From positions 558,001 through 622,000 of the forward strand of contig JAXBDG010000001.1 in NCBI GenBank assembly GCA_036320915.1: a DNA stretch of 64,000 nt. The letters are read 5' to 3'. How positions within the stretch are numbered: the stretch's first letter is position 1; every line of letters starts with the position of its first letter. The translations under genes and the position numbers were made by a program. Below the pieces are notes generated by a model, which saw only the letters and a program-made list of their open reading frames with translations, was not told where the DNA came from and did no database searches. Below, one piece after another: positions 1-11,736 of this stretch. The DNA is from Linnemannia elongata (taxonomy: Eukaryota; Mortierellomycota; Mortierellomycetes; Mortierellales; Mortierellaceae).

Positions 1-2
1 CT

Positions 3-419
3 CTCACCGGTCCCCACAAGATCACCGCCCAGGGTCTCGTCCAGGCCATGAGTGAGGAGACTGGCCAGCGCATCCAGTTCAAGCAAGTCTCTCGTGAAGA
101 ACTCAAGAAGTACTTTGAGTCGCTCAAGAAGCGCGAAGACTGGTCTGAGCTGCTCAACGTCGATCGGTGTCTCGGGATCGTCTCTTTGGAGTCCCTTGTT
201 ACCGGAGGTGGCCATGAAGAGCACCATCACCACCATGACCACCACCACATGGTCCCCAATGAATCGATGATCAACCTGTTGTTGGATGAGCTCGAGCTTA
301 TCAAGAAGGGCGAGGCCGGCTTTGTCTCGGGCGATCTGGAGAAGATTATCGGCCACCAGGGCAAGTCTATCCGGGACTTTTTGCACAAGCACAAGGATGA
401 GTTCCGTCGTCAGGAATAG
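3..419 (+). CDS. NmrA-like NAD(P)-binding protein, C-terminal fragment
   Basis: The frame is open from the window edge (first full codon at 3) to a TAG at 417-419, so the 5' part, including the nucleotide-binding Rossmann motif, lies outside. The visible 138 residues begin with LTGPHKITAQGL, the 'xxGPExLT' turn typical of the C-terminal half of NmrA/atypical-SDR proteins. They end with a segment (GHQGKSIRDFLHKHKDEF) that resembles the family's closing 'GRxPxSxxxFLxxHxxxF' signature. The family generally binds NAD(P) and acts as a redox sensor or reductase; no substrate can be inferred. A His-rich stretch (HEEHHHHHDHHH) sits in a loop before the last helices and is unusual. The internal ATG at 48 is not the start, because homology-like sequence continues upstream. 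Confident on family, not on function. Confidence 0.7.
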   Translation, partial: LTGPHKITAQGLVQAMSEETGQRIQFKQVSREELKKYFESLKKREDWSELLNVDRCLGIVSLESLVTGGGHEEHHHHHDHHHMVPNESMINLLLDELELIKKGEAGFVSGDLEKIIGHQGKSIRDFLHKHKDEFRRQE

Positions 420-1013
420 GATAATATATCCACACCCACTACTTCTTAGCACGAGAACGACAGAGATCTTGCTGCAGTCAGTTCTGTCCCGGTTCACTAT
501 AGCATAGTATTCACGCCACTGAAAAATCAAGAATCCCCAAGAATAAACGCAGCTCGGTTGGCTACTACTCTTTTTTTCTTTCGCTTGGATGAAGATCGAA
601 GTGATGCATAATCGGAGAGATCTTGTGTGATAGTTGTGAGACGCGTCAAAGCATGCACTCTGGTGAAACACACACATACACACTCAACCCCGCACAACAA
701 TCGACTCCATTTGACACCCAGGAAAAAAGCGAGAACCAACAATGGGTTTCCGACAGTGTAAACACACTGCGTACAAGACGATGTACACTGAAATGTCCAC
801 TTCTCCACCGTTTTACCATTCTAACATTCATCCCCACTATTTTGTTCGTTGTTCCCTTACCTGGCTTTCCGGCCTTCTAGCCTACAACGAATGGATCGCT
901 CCTCGCCTCCACTGCCCATCAACTCCAGTCTCTTTTTAATTGTACCTTACATGGTTCTCCGAAGTCTTATTCCCCCTTGTGACACCTACTTCCCCATGCT
1001 ACATTCATAACGT

Positions 1014-1085
1014 ATTTTTTTGTTCCATTTTTTACTCCATTTTTTGTTCCATTTTTTACTCCATTTTTTGCTCCATTTTTTGCTC
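1014..1085. repeat. 12-bp tandem repeat, about six copies
   Basis: Units of the form CCATTTTTTACT / CCATTTTTTGTT / CCATTTTTTGCT follow one another directly. They differ only in the last three bases. The repeat lies in non-coding DNA. Confidence 0.85.
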
Positions 1086-2605
1086 TCTTTCGCTCCAGCT
1101 CTACCACTCCTTCCACCTTCCCTTTCAATTCCGAACCGGAACAAAAAAAATGGTGGATACCCTTTCCTCTCCTCATCCCCACATTCCCTCATCCCCACAA
1201 CCCATCTTGTTTTTGCTCTCCTTCTGGATCGGATAACCATGCATAGCCGGTTTCCCAGCAAGTCTTTCATCCCCCATCCATACTCACTCAACCCTGTTCA
1301 CCCTCACTCGTTGTCTCGCTTTTGTAAATTGTAGACTATATGCGCATGGAAAGTGGATCCACCTTCCCCGGAAAACGTACAGTATTCTACATCATCTTTT
1401 TTGGCCTTGTCTGTATTGCGGGGAGTGAAGGAGAGGGGTGTATGTGTGCAAACATGGTACTTCCCACAGGTACTGAAGGATGAAAAAGGGTATGCGATTC
1501 AGGAACCTTCTTTTATTCTTCAGCGTTTTGGTGCCCTGCCCTGAAGTGGTTGTCCGTTTTTCGTTGGAAATTTTTATGCGGGGATGTGATCGAGCTGGGC
1601 TGAGAAAAAAAAAATGTGCCCTGAAAGAAAGAACGAATAAGGAGAAGCGAGTGTAGGGTCAAAGGATCAAAGTTGGGACTAAGAGGAAGGACCAATTGAT
1701 CCCGAACTCCTCCACTCCTCGTATACTGTCACTCCCTCTCAACCCTTCTCTCATATCGGGCAAGAAGCGCTCGTGAACGTTTTTTATTTTCGTCAATGGC
1801 ACTCGTACTAGATCAATGCCAAAAGTGAAAATCATTCCCCCGCCAAACGAGCTCCTACGTTTTCTCCCGACTAATACACCATCTACATCTTCATCCTCTT
1901 CTCTTCCTCCTCATATTAGAAAAGAAATAAAAAAAAAAAAGAAGTGAGCATATCTCGTCAGTTTGCTCTATGTATAAGAGGGAGTTCAAAGAAAAAGAAT
2001 CTGACAAAGCGGCAGTTTCACGACAAAGAAGGTGAACCTTTTCCCCACAAAACAAGAGACGAAATAGGAAAAAAAAATGCGGGGAAAGAGTCTCTCTGTT
2101 GTTGTTATTGTTTTCCTTTTTGTTTGTCGTAGCACGATATCACTGAACCCAAACAAATGGACGAGAGAAGTACATTGCGAAGGAAGCGTTTTTTTTTGTT
2201 CTCAGCACAGGCGAAATTGTGGGTTTCCTTTCTCTCTTGCTTTCTCATTTGCTTGTTTCTTACTTTCGCTCTTGTCAATTGCGATCCAATAGGATGCTGA
2301 GGTTGGACAACAAGGCACACTCAGGCACGGCAACACAGACTTATTTTTGCAGTGGGTTCGGACATGAGGCGGCATAGAGGGTTTGCTTGGATACAACAAA
2401 ACAGTAACAACAAATCAACAACGAAGAAGACAGTTGCTCTCAAATAGTCTGACCAACATGCAAGCCGATAAAGGGTATTTCACACAGTCATTATTTTTCA
2501 GGCATACAAAAGAGTCATGCGACACAGTAGAGGCAAGAAATAAAAATCAAAAGCAAATAAGGAGACCCACAACCGATCGCCTTTGACCAGGTCGTTCACA
2601 ATGTG

Positions 2606-2648
<43 letters not shown>
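2606..2648. repeat. Homopolymer A run, 43 bases
   Basis: An uninterrupted run of A in non-coding DNA. It is either a long mononucleotide microsatellite or the relic of an inserted polyadenylated sequence. No target-site duplication is obvious beside it. Confidence 0.85.
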
Positions 2649-2650
<2 letters not shown>

Positions 2651-3861
2651 ACCTCGCACTCGAAATGGCCTTTGCTGTTGTGGTTGTTGATTATGCCCTA
2701 CTTTTTTCCACGCTCACCAACGACGCATGATTTAAGTCCTTTTCCCCATTCATCAACTTCGTCCCAACCTTTTTTTCTTTATTGTTTTCCCTTGTTGGAC
2801 CCCAGTTGTTACCACAATTGTTCATACCCATTTTTCATTGTTTGTTTGCTGTCAAGCAATCGAACAACTGAGCATCCTCCCTGATTTCGGCCGACCGAAC
2901 ACGGAAGTACCGATGTCGATAAAATAAAATCTCACCTCCACCATTCAGTTTGTTTATTTTGCAATGGTCCTGTCTTCGATTGACAAGACAAGCGACTCCA
3001 GTCATTCAGTATAGTTGTACACCAAGAAAGCTCAGGTCGCCAATGAGCTCCCACTGGCTCCACTTTTAGCTACTTTCACTAGCAACACTTCTTTCGCCAA
3101 TACCCCACATTTTTCTTATTTCTCAGACATGGTCACGAAGCCTTTTGTTTGTTTTGTTGTATTTCTGTGTGTGCTTGTTTGTTCCCTTTTTTGGGTCTGC
3201 ATGTGTTATCCTTCGCGCGTCCTCCTCTTCCTCCCCATCTTCGTCGAACTCGCACGCACAGGACCTAAAAACAACTTCTCGTTTTTGTTTGTGTTTGTAT
3301 GGGACTGAGTACTGATATTATCTTTCAACAATTCACACACACAAAACACAACCCCGTGTGCTCTCTTTTTTCTCTGTTCTCTTTTGTTCTCTCTCTGTCT
3401 ATCTCTGTTGTTGGTTTCTCTTCCCCTCAATCGCATCATCCTCCATTGTGAATTCGTTATTCGGCTACACTCCCCTATCTATGTTTCTCGCTCTCTGCTC
3501 ACGCCCATATTCATATTCATATGCAATGCAAGTGTCAGATCCATTTGCCCAACCTTCAATCACATTCATTTTGTTACTTTGTTACATGCTTGTGTCTGTT
3601 TGAAAAATAGTTGTCATTATTATTATTGGAATATTGTTTTTTTTGGTTACTATACAAGAGGGGGTAAAAGGATTCGTTTGTTGTAGCAGTATTGTAGCAA
3701 GCGAAAGCAAGAAAGAAAAAAAAAAAAAAAAGTAAAAGTACAAGAGAGTAAAGAACAAGAGGCAGAGCGAAAAGGAGTGGACTATATCACAGGCATATGA
3801 GTTGTTGAAAAAGAAGGTTGGGGGAGGGGTAAAAAGTGAGCAAGGTGGGAAATTTCTTTCT

Positions 3862-4866
3862 TCAGATGAACAATGTGCTCATGATGGCCGAGATAGGAGG
3901 CAGTGTCACACCCTGGGAAGGACGGAAGGGCGCCAAGACGGGAGGAGGCAACATGGTGGTCGCAGTCGAGGCAGGGGATGCCTTGGGGCTGGGAGGGAGC
4001 GAGAAGAAGTTGCTGCTGGTCGTGTTCTGGAACTGGAACTGCATTGGGGGCTGCTGGTTGTTGTACTGCTGTTGAGGGTAGTGTCCGTGGTAGACGTGGT
4101 GGTGGGGCATAGGCGACGACTCGGGCGTGAAAAGAGGCGAAGAGGTGGCGTCGGATTCCGAGTCGGACATGGTCTGAGATGCTGGAGAGACCGAGCCGTT
4201 GGTGAGCGGGGGTGAGGGCGCCATCATCATGGGGGGTGAGTACTCCTTGTGGGCGTGTGCCATCGATGGGTAAGGCGATGGGCGGTTGTTGAGGTGTTGT
4301 TGACGCTGCTGAGACGACGACTTGATAGGCGAAGGCGAGCGAGAAGGTGTAGATGTAGAAGAAGACGAGGCGCCGTCAAAGGCGACCATGACGACCTTCA
4401 TAAAGGGCTTGATCGAGATGTGGCAGGGGGGTGCGGTCGAACGCTCCTTCTTGGCTTTGGTGGTCGAGTGGATGCGCATGTGGCGAGTCAATTCATCCGA
4501 GCGCGAGAAGCGCTTCTGGCAGGTCGAGAAAGAGCACTGATGGGGGCGCTCTCCGGTGTGGGTCCTGATATGACGGGTCTGATGCTCGAGACGGTGGAAC
4601 GACTTTGGGCAGATGTGGCATTTGTATGGGCGAGGCGCATCTTGGCCACTCCTGGGGACAGCAGCCGAGGCGGTCTTTTGTTGCTTGGGTGCAGCGGGTG
4701 CTGGGGCCATGGTCATGATGGTCATGTTCATATCGTTACTGTTGTTGTGGTTGATAATATCGGTGGTGTTGGCGAGAGACAAGAGAGAGTTGGCAGCTGA
4801 TTGAAGTGCGGACATGTAGTTGTTGATGGTTATTGGTTGCTGTTGTTGTTGGTATATGATGTACAC
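3862..4866 (-). CDS. creA: CreA/Mig1-like C2H2 zinc-finger transcription factor
   Basis: Single-exon gene of 334 codons from the ATG at 4866. Two adjacent C2H2 fingers lie at residues 81-103 and 109-133. Finger one carries the [15 protein letters not shown] block and finger two the [16 protein letters not shown] block; together these are the signature of the CreA/Mig1/Cre1 carbon-catabolite repressors, which bind GC-rich SYGGRG-type sites in promoters of alternative-carbon genes. The rest is low complexity: Ala/Pro before the fingers, and Ser/Pro/Gln/His-rich after, with SPSPIKSS and DSESDATSS stretches that could be phosphorylated. A second in-frame ATG at 4815 (MSALQS) could be the true start, since the upstream 17 residues are mainly a Q run. 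A TATA-like element lies 119 bp upstream of the first ATG. Early-diverging fungi often have several members of this group, so orthology to creA is likely but not certain. Confidence 0.85.
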   Translation of the reverse strand: MYIIYQQQQQPITINNYMSALQSAANSLLSLANTTDIINHNNSNDMNMTIMTMAPAPAAPKQQKTASAAVPRSGQDAPRPYKCHICPKSFHRLEHQTRHIRTHTGERPHQCSFSTCQKRFSRSDELTRHMRIHSTTKAKKERSTAPPCHISIKPFMKVVMVAFDGASSSSTSTPSRSPSPIKSSSQQRQQHLNNRPSPYPSMAHAHKEYSPPMMMAPSPPLTNGSVSPASQTMSDSESDATSSPLFTPESSPMPHHHVYHGHYPQQQYNNQQPPMQFQFQNTTSSNFFSLPPSPKASPASTATTMLPPPVLAPFRPSQGVTLPPISAIMSTLFI

Positions 4867-4984
4867 GGGATAATACAGGGATGAAGAAAGAGAGTCTTGG
4901 TGGGAAGAGAAGTGAAAGGTGGAAGTAGTAAGAAGCAGAAAAGGAAAAAAAAAAAAAAATTGGAAAGAGGGGAATTGGTGTCTG

Positions 4985-4992
4985 TTTATATA
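4985..4992 (-). promoter_or_regulatory. TATA-like box upstream of the CreA-like gene
   Basis: On the minus strand this reads TATATAAA, about 120 bp upstream of the ATG at 4866, a plausible distance for a short 5' UTR. It is supported only by motif and position. Confidence 0.4.
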
Positions 4993-6811
4993 CGGGTGAA
5001 GAAGGGACTAAGAGGGAAGAGGATAGAGCGGAGAGTAAGAGAGAGCGGAAGACATGGAGAGGGGAAGGGAAAAAAAAGTGGAGACAAAGAAGGTTGCCGC
5101 ATTTTTTGCTGTTCTCTTATCTGTTGTCTTACACATATAACAACGATCACTTATTAAATCAAAAAGTATTCTATCCGCATTTGATCATTTTAAAAATTAG
5201 TATTCAATTCAATCCACACATTGCCATCCCACAGACACATCGAAAACTGTATCCTCTCTTGCTCATATTCACACAAACATAGTCAATTGCACTGGCACAA
5301 CAGCACAACAGCGCGGGGAGGAGAACCACAAAAATTATCAGCAACCATCTAAAGTGTGGGGGTAGAAGGGCAACTTTCCTTTTCCGCACTCGCCCACTTC
5401 TTGTTTATTTCCGTTTACCTTCTCTTCGTCAGCATCCTAAACTCATATGCTCCCTTCACCCTTCACCCTTCATCCCTAATTGCCCTTTCTTTCTTTTTTT
5501 CTCTCACTCTCTCAGGTTCCCTTCTCCGCAGATAGATAGGCAAAGTAGGCCACTATCGCCTATTCTAGCACGCAGGCAATTCATACTACAGCGTCAGTAA
5601 AAAAAACGTCTAAAGGAACAATTAGGATCACCTCTCCTCCTTACCCTTGCTCGAGCTAACCTTCATCACGCTGCTGAAAGCTGAAGGTCATTCTCAGTCT
5701 CAACCTCCTACTCGTTCCACATCTTTCCGTATCCACACTTGGCCCGAACTCTTCCTCAAGTTTCCCATGCCTTCATTGGGCCTTGCTTGTACAGATCAAA
5801 AAAAAGTCCACGTTGCTCTATTTTTCACTTCTACACGATCACTGTTGTTTGACTTGTTCCCTCGCACAACCGTCCTAACCTGCCCCATGCCTTCCCCTCA
5901 TCTCCTCTACCAGGTACAACGAATTCCTGGATCGGGTTCAATTTTCTGCGACTGGGGCCGGTTACCCCTGAGTTCATAAAGGTTCATTCGTGCTTCTCTA
6001 TTTTGCATGAGGGGCGTATATACCACATAGATCCACTTCATCCATCCTCACTCACAAGGAATGATTTACGCGGTTCTGCCCCTACCCGTGAACACCCCAG
6101 AGTTTTTTTTTCACTCAAAGACTCATTCCATCTCATCATTCACAAGTGAGGGTGAGAACACCCACTCACTTAAAGACGGACGAGAGCTGTCCATTCTTGA
6201 ATCAGAGCGAGAGAAAAAAAAACAAACAAATCATCATCAAAACAAATCGTGCTTTTGAGCGAAAGCACACTGCTGCAACACGCTGTCATAAGTCATCCTT
6301 CGTGCTTCCGCATCTTCACCTACTTCCTCTCCTCCTTTTCTTATCCCTTACCTCCCCGACTTTGCCCTTGAAAAAGGGTCGTATTTGTTTACTCTCTTCC
6401 TCTGATAATGCATTGCCAAAGCAATACCTTGATTCAAGTGTTACAGACAGATAAAAGCAAATGGCCCCAATCATGACAAGAATAACGCAATGCGGACATG
6501 TGCAAAAAAAACAAATAGCAAAATGGAAATTTTGTTGGTGCGTTGAGAGGGGAAGGGGGACATAGAAAGAGAAATCGCCCGTGCTTTTAGGCAAACCCAA
6601 ACAACCGCTTCTATTTTTTTCCTATGCTCTCTTCCTAAATTCTCCTTGGCCTTGCTTTTGGACTCTCTGAGAGAAAGAGAGAGACAGGGATGTGTGTGTG
6701 TGTGTGTGCTCATTCCTGGACCACTTGTACCTAATGGAAGGAGGTTATGGGCCGTTGAAGTGAGGCGTGGAGGCATAGAGAAGAGACATCTGGACATGTT
6801 CCTCACTTACC

Positions 6812-6910
6812 TATCCTGGATATTTTCGTGTCAAGGTATTCCAGGGACAGGGCGGAAGAGGATACCAGGTTAGGGGCGGATACCAGGCTAGGAATTACGC
6901 TTCCAGGATA
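6812..6910. repeat. Inverted repeat enclosing two 15-nt direct repeats
   Basis: TATCCTGGA at 6812-6820 is exactly reverse-complementary to TCCAGGATA at 6902-6910. Between them the 15-mer GGATACCAGGTTAGG (6860-6874) recurs at 6878-6892 with one change (C for T), an 18-nt period. The function is unknown; it could be a folded RNA element or a protein-binding array. Confidence 0.5.
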
Positions 6911-7493
6911 ACTGTGAGACTTCCCCTGCACTTTTTTCCTTGATTGATCGATAAGGGTCCTAGATCCTTACTAACCGTTCCGAACGATCAAACGTCGTTA
7001 AAGACGACACCATCACCTCTTCCTCCTGCTCCATTTTTTAGTTCCCTCTTACATCTCTCAGTTCTACATCCTAACATGTGCCATCCTGTGTCCTTCCGTG
7101 GATGGAGAATGGTACTCTTTGCAGTCAAGATGCGTTAGGCAATCGACATGTGTTGTGCTGTTGCGAGTCGCTGTTATTTGGAATCACTAGCCTCACAAAA
7201 GATGAGGTGGGATAAACAAGAGGCTGCTTGTATTTTTCTTCCCTCGTTTCTGGATTTCATTGCATGCCCGCCGCACACGTTTTTTTATTTGTTGTTTTTT
7301 GTCTTCATGGACCCTGCCAGTATTTGGCCAACATTCAAAAACAAATTTGAAAAGGGAGCCGAGCGCCATTGTTGTTGTTTGTTGATCGTGTCCTATTGCC
7401 CACGTCTCTAATTTCTATATTCGCCGCCTTGCTTCTCAATAATCTACAACAACAAAGGACAACGTAAACCAGGAGGAGAGCACAGCTACTTGC

Positions 7494-7517
7494 TCTACGA
7501 TAAGCACTTATCGTAGA
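7494..7517. promoter_or_regulatory. Perfect palindrome made of two inverted GATA-factor sites
   Basis: Arms TCTACGATAAG (7494-7504) and its exact complement CTTATCGTAGA (7507-7517) are separated by two bases. Each arm holds GATAAG, the HGATAR core bound by fungal GATA factors such as AreA-type nitrogen regulators. It lies about 2.6 kb upstream of the CreA-like ATG. The palindrome is seen directly; the role as a regulatory site is inferred. Confidence 0.4.
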
Positions 7518-8517
7518 CCAGCTCCTCTTCAAATTTCCCATCACCTAGCTCCACCTTACTTCCTCTGGGTCCTGGATCCTACCCCCGCATTTTTCTCTAC
7601 GATCACCACCATTATTGTCGTCATGTATTCCCCAGATTATATCGCAAGAAGAATAAGCCCTTTTTTTTTCTCTCTGTTTTTAGAACCCCCATTAGCAAAC
7701 TTGGTACTCCTTCTCTTCCTGATATATACTCTCCGTCATGAGACCCTTCCTCTCAACCCTCAATCTCTCTCCTGCATGCCCCATTCTCCGGTTTAGCCAT
7801 AATCGTGGCATAAGACTCCGCAGATTGCGGTCGCTCAGTCGGTCGGGTTTGGTCGGCCGCCCATTAGTAGGATGTGTAAGCGACGATCCAAAGAGCCGGC
7901 CTGCACACTGCGAGCGACTTGCGAAAAAAAAAATGGGACTCACGGATACTCTCTATGCTGAGTTTCTATAATCGCCACGCAATTTTCATCTTCCTTGCCG
8001 CTTGCTTCTTTTCTCCTTATCTCTAAACAAAAACAGGATATTTTTCTGTGCGGGCCTTGAGAAGAACAACTCCACCCTTCATAAAGCCCCGCGCAGCGGC
8101 CTGGCTGCTCTTTTCTTTTTGTTTTACCTTTCCCAGTTCAATTATTACAAGAACACCGTCGTTGTTTAGAAAAAAATATGTTTCCCCAACTTTGTATTCC
8201 TTTTTCCGCGTGTTGGTTCTGCTGAGATCAAACTTGCCTTGAATGGCTGGCCAGTTAGGAGCGCAGGAGAGTGGATTTGTATGGCCGCGAAACCATTTTT
8301 CGACCTCCTCTGGCGAATAGGAGCTGGATCAGCTTCCGATCCTCTCCAGTTTCTTCCGATATGGAGTTCTTACGAGGAGGGTTTGCAGAAGGAATAGGGA
8401 CAGGGGTAGTGGGCAGAGGAAGAGGGAGGACAGGGGGTGGACAGAGGGAGCCAGGAAGGGAAAGAGGGGGAAATGAGGGGTAAGAGAGGATACACTTCCT
8501 GAGATTTTTTTTGTCGA

Positions 8518-8519
<2 letters not shown>

Positions 8520-8557
<38 letters not shown>
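8520..8557. repeat. Homopolymer T run, 38 bases
   Basis: An uninterrupted T run in the non-coding region upstream of the CreA-like gene. It is a mononucleotide microsatellite. Confidence 0.85.
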
Positions 8558-8558
<1 letters not shown>

Positions 8559-9167
8559 TTGGTTGTAGTGACGCGGTGGGTGCCTGGTTCATAACAATTT
8601 TCTGTATTAGATGGAGACCCTTCTCCTTCCCCTCCTTCGTTCCTTTCCTATGTCTCCCTCTTTGAGCGACGTTAGCCAACGCTTGCTCCCCCGCATTTTT
8701 CTTTTTTGTGTCCAGAATATCGTTTGGGTTTGGATCAAGAATTGTGAGTTGATTGTCTTTTCTTTGGCCGTCCTCCTCTCTACAATCTCAATGCGATTAG
8801 GTCCTTTTTGTTTACGATTGATTTCATGGAGAGGAAGGATTGTAATTTCGGTTATTTCTCCGTTTGTTGTTGATACTTCAAGTTAGTTGAACATAACGGA
8901 TCAAAGCGGCCACAGGGCTAAATTAGATATCTGTCACATACCCTAGACGACGTTGGTACGTCAGGGAGCAGTACAAAAGACATTTTTCACCCATGTTGAT
9001 TTTGAAATACCATCCGTCCTTCCCCTCTTTACTTGCTCAATTGTCCATCCTCCACGCTCTTTTTCATAGAAAGTAAGAGTACTTTCATCTTTTGCGTCCT
9101 TTTTTTTTCTTTCTTGGTCAGCCTTTGTTGTGGGACATGTACAATACAGGCTATACGATACATGCCA

Positions 9168-9191
9168 TTTTTTTTTTTTTTTTTTTTTTTT
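9168..9191. repeat. Homopolymer T run, 24 bases
   Basis: A second uninterrupted T run in the same non-coding block. Confidence 0.8.
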
Positions 9192-9413
9192 CTTGAGATT
9201 TCATTTCTACTCCGCGAATTGGCCATCCTGGTCACCAGATGGTGCAATTGCTTTTTTATTTTGCTTCCTTCCTTCCAGCTCACAAAAAAAAAAAAAAAAT
9301 GACCTGAGAAAGGATGTATTCATTCTCAAGTGCCTTTTTTTTCAATAACCGTTTAGCCCCCTCTCCTTATCACTTACCTTCTCCCCCACCTCTATCCATT
9401 CCTCAGGTTTGGT

Positions 9414-9430
9414 CTCCAGTATTACTGGAG
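9414..9430. repeat. 17-bp palindrome
   Basis: CTCCAGTA, one central T, then TACTGGAG. A GGT/ACC pair just outside could extend the hairpin across a small bulge. It has no coding context. Confidence 0.5.
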
Positions 9431-10048
9431 CTAGACCTGGAGCTATAGTTGTATACGTTTGTTATGAGGGAAAAAAAAAAGAGCGAAAGTGGAGTAGAGA
9501 TTAGGAAATGAAGGGGAAAAGCAAGTTTACCCCTCATCGAAAGTAGTTAGTCCTTGCTTTTGAACCTGGGGTAAAAGAAATATCTTTGCTGTAAGAATAG
9601 AAAACTAGAAGTGGGAGGGAATAGGTGGATATGGCCACGATGAGGAAGTGAATAGTGGGGAATGGCATGCTCGTGCACCAATCATGGTACCATTTCATGG
9701 CTGCTTATTTCTTTACTCCAGTCCCGTTACCCAGGAACCATTTTCTAGCACTTTCTCCCCTCCACTTAACAGATCAAATAAAAAAAAAACATAAAAAAGA
9801 GTTGAGAGACGAATAGGAATGCATTATATTCCATTAGGGTTGAGTTGCAGTTGCATTGGTGCTGTTACGAGAAGGAGGAATAACTGAAAAAAGGTTAGTA
9901 GGGAGAAGTAGGGATTGATCTGCTTGCAAAGTTACAGTGTGAAGAAAATTGACCAGATCAAGAAAAAAGCGGGGGGGGGGAAGAGAGGAATAGGCATTAT
10001 TTGATTATCGCACAGCTTTAAAGTACCCACAGACTGAATTGGAGCATG

Positions 10049-10078
10049 ACAACGACAACAACAACAACAACAACAACA
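10049..10078. repeat. CAA trinucleotide microsatellite
   Basis: About eight ACA/CAA units in non-coding DNA, followed by imperfect AACAACAAAC copies. Confidence 0.7.
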
Positions 10079-11736
10079 TTAACAACAAACATCAACAAAA
10101 ACACCTGAGAGCATAAAGTTCACCCCCTCATTGGCTTCCCCACGTTTTCTCAGCCAAACGATTTGTTGTCGCTGTCGCCTTTTGAGTCTTTTGTTTACAT
10201 TTTCCTTTTCTTCACCACAATCAAGAAACTTGAAAAGGGAGGAACCAAAAATGCGGGGCTGAGTTTGAACGACTCTCTCTCAAAAAAAAAATTGCAATCG
10301 TGGAAGGCCCTTCTTGCTTTACTTTCTTTACCTTGCTCAAAACAGTGAAAGAGTACAATGGAAGAAGACGGAAACTCTATTTTCCCCATATTTCATGTTG
10401 CACCCTTTCCCCTTCACCCTGACGGTGTATTTCTTTACATGGCTCCCGTATGGCGACATTCATGGATCCAAAGAAAAATATGGATCGAAGAAGTGGAATA
10501 TAGATGTGGATATGGGATAGGAGATGGGACAACGTTTTCCGTGCTCAAGTAACAAAAACATGGAATGGATCGGAAAGAGGGGACGACTCCACTGAGTCCA
10601 CTACAAAAAACCCGTAACGGAAGACGTAGGGAAAGAAACCAACACGGCATGTACATGCACACCTTACCCTTCCCCTTCGGAATGTGGTCTTGGACCTTTC
10701 ACTGCTCTTCCCGAAAGAAATTGCCAATTGGTGGCGTGCTTTCTTTTTTTTTCTTCGCTTACTCTTCTTGCTTTTTGCTTCGCTCGGTGCTCTCAACGCG
10801 TATTATCTTAAATTTCTTCATGCATGCCAGAGTGATCAGTGTCCAAGAAAGAGAGATAGGCTGCAAAGGAAAGGAGGAATGAGGCTCTAAAAGAAAAATA
10901 ATATCCACTCCGACAAAAAAGAAGAATGCATCCCATCCTATAGTTTTTGGCAACAAGGAGTCCTTACTGGCAAATCAAAGAACACACGTGTAGAAAGGAT
11001 CATTTAAGTGGATGGGGTCATCCAGGAACGACAGGGCTGAGAAGTGGGTGATGCTCTCACCCTTCTCCATATCGCCGTGGGAGTATACCCGTACACTATT
11101 CCTGCTCCTTCCGCGAGTTGACTATCCACCTTCGATCGATCAGAGATGAGAGAGAGATACTACTACGCGTTCAGTATGAACCCATTCTCTTCTCATATAA
11201 AACAGGTCAGTGGAGCACTAAATGAAAAATGAGTGCTAGTCCTTAAGGCCAAGTCGAGCACGCGTAGACTGTTCATCAAACGCGTTCTTTTTATCTTCAT
11301 CAATATATCAATTCCGTCAAATGCTTACTTGTCTTTGTGAGATGATCAACTGTAGTTGCCAAAAGTTGTCATCACGATCCTGACCTCTTCCCATTTACTC
11401 ATAACTCCTTTTTCCTCGTCAATGACAACATGAAAAAAGGAGGCGAAAGAAACAATCAAAGACAAAAGGATGAAGAGAAAGCTCCTTACCCCCCTTCGAA
11501 TGTGTTAGCCAGCATTGGGTATTTGGTTGGTTTATTGATTGCCACAAGAAAGAAGAAGCAAAAGGAGTATATTGGATAAAGAATGAGAAAAGGGGGGTGA
11601 AGGAACAAAGGGGAGAAAGTGACGAGAAACAATACGATGTATTGGAATGGACTTAACGAGAATGAGGGGGTTACCTGTCATCTGTTTTCTTGCCTGATTG
11701 AAGCTATCTCCACCTCACTGAACAACAAGGAGAAGC

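Larger units (their letters stand above)
420..3861. other. Non-coding stretch, low complexity
   Basis: About 3.4 kb between the NmrA-like gene and the 3' end of the CreA-like gene. It is rich in T/C and A runs and has only short unrelated open frames with no family resemblance. It holds a 12-bp tandem repeat (1014-1085) and a 43-A run (2606-2648). No RNA gene was recognised. The part next to 3861 is presumably the 3' UTR of the CreA-like gene. Confidence 0.6.
4867..11736. other. 6.9-kb stretch without a recognisable gene
   Basis: Between the start of the CreA-like gene and the stop of the first acidic-tail secreted gene I see no frame with family resemblance and no exon-like series of codons with splice sites. 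The sequence is rich in pyrimidine tracts, T and A homopolymers (8520-8557, 9168-9191), a CAA microsatellite (about 10049-10078) and small inverted repeats (6812-6910, 7494-7517, 9414-9430). It could hold the regulatory region or long 5' leader of the CreA-like gene, or non-coding transcripts. No tRNA-like cloverleaf was found by eye. Confidence 0.6.

Noticed and set aside
4249..4800. 183-codon plus-strand open frame opposite the CreA-like gene
   Set aside because: Antisense shadow of the zinc-finger coding sequence.
5313..5361. Two SYGGRG words (GCGGGG, GTGGGG) upstream of the CreA-like gene, possible autoregulation
   Set aside because: The motif is short and several copies are expected by chance in the same length of sequence.
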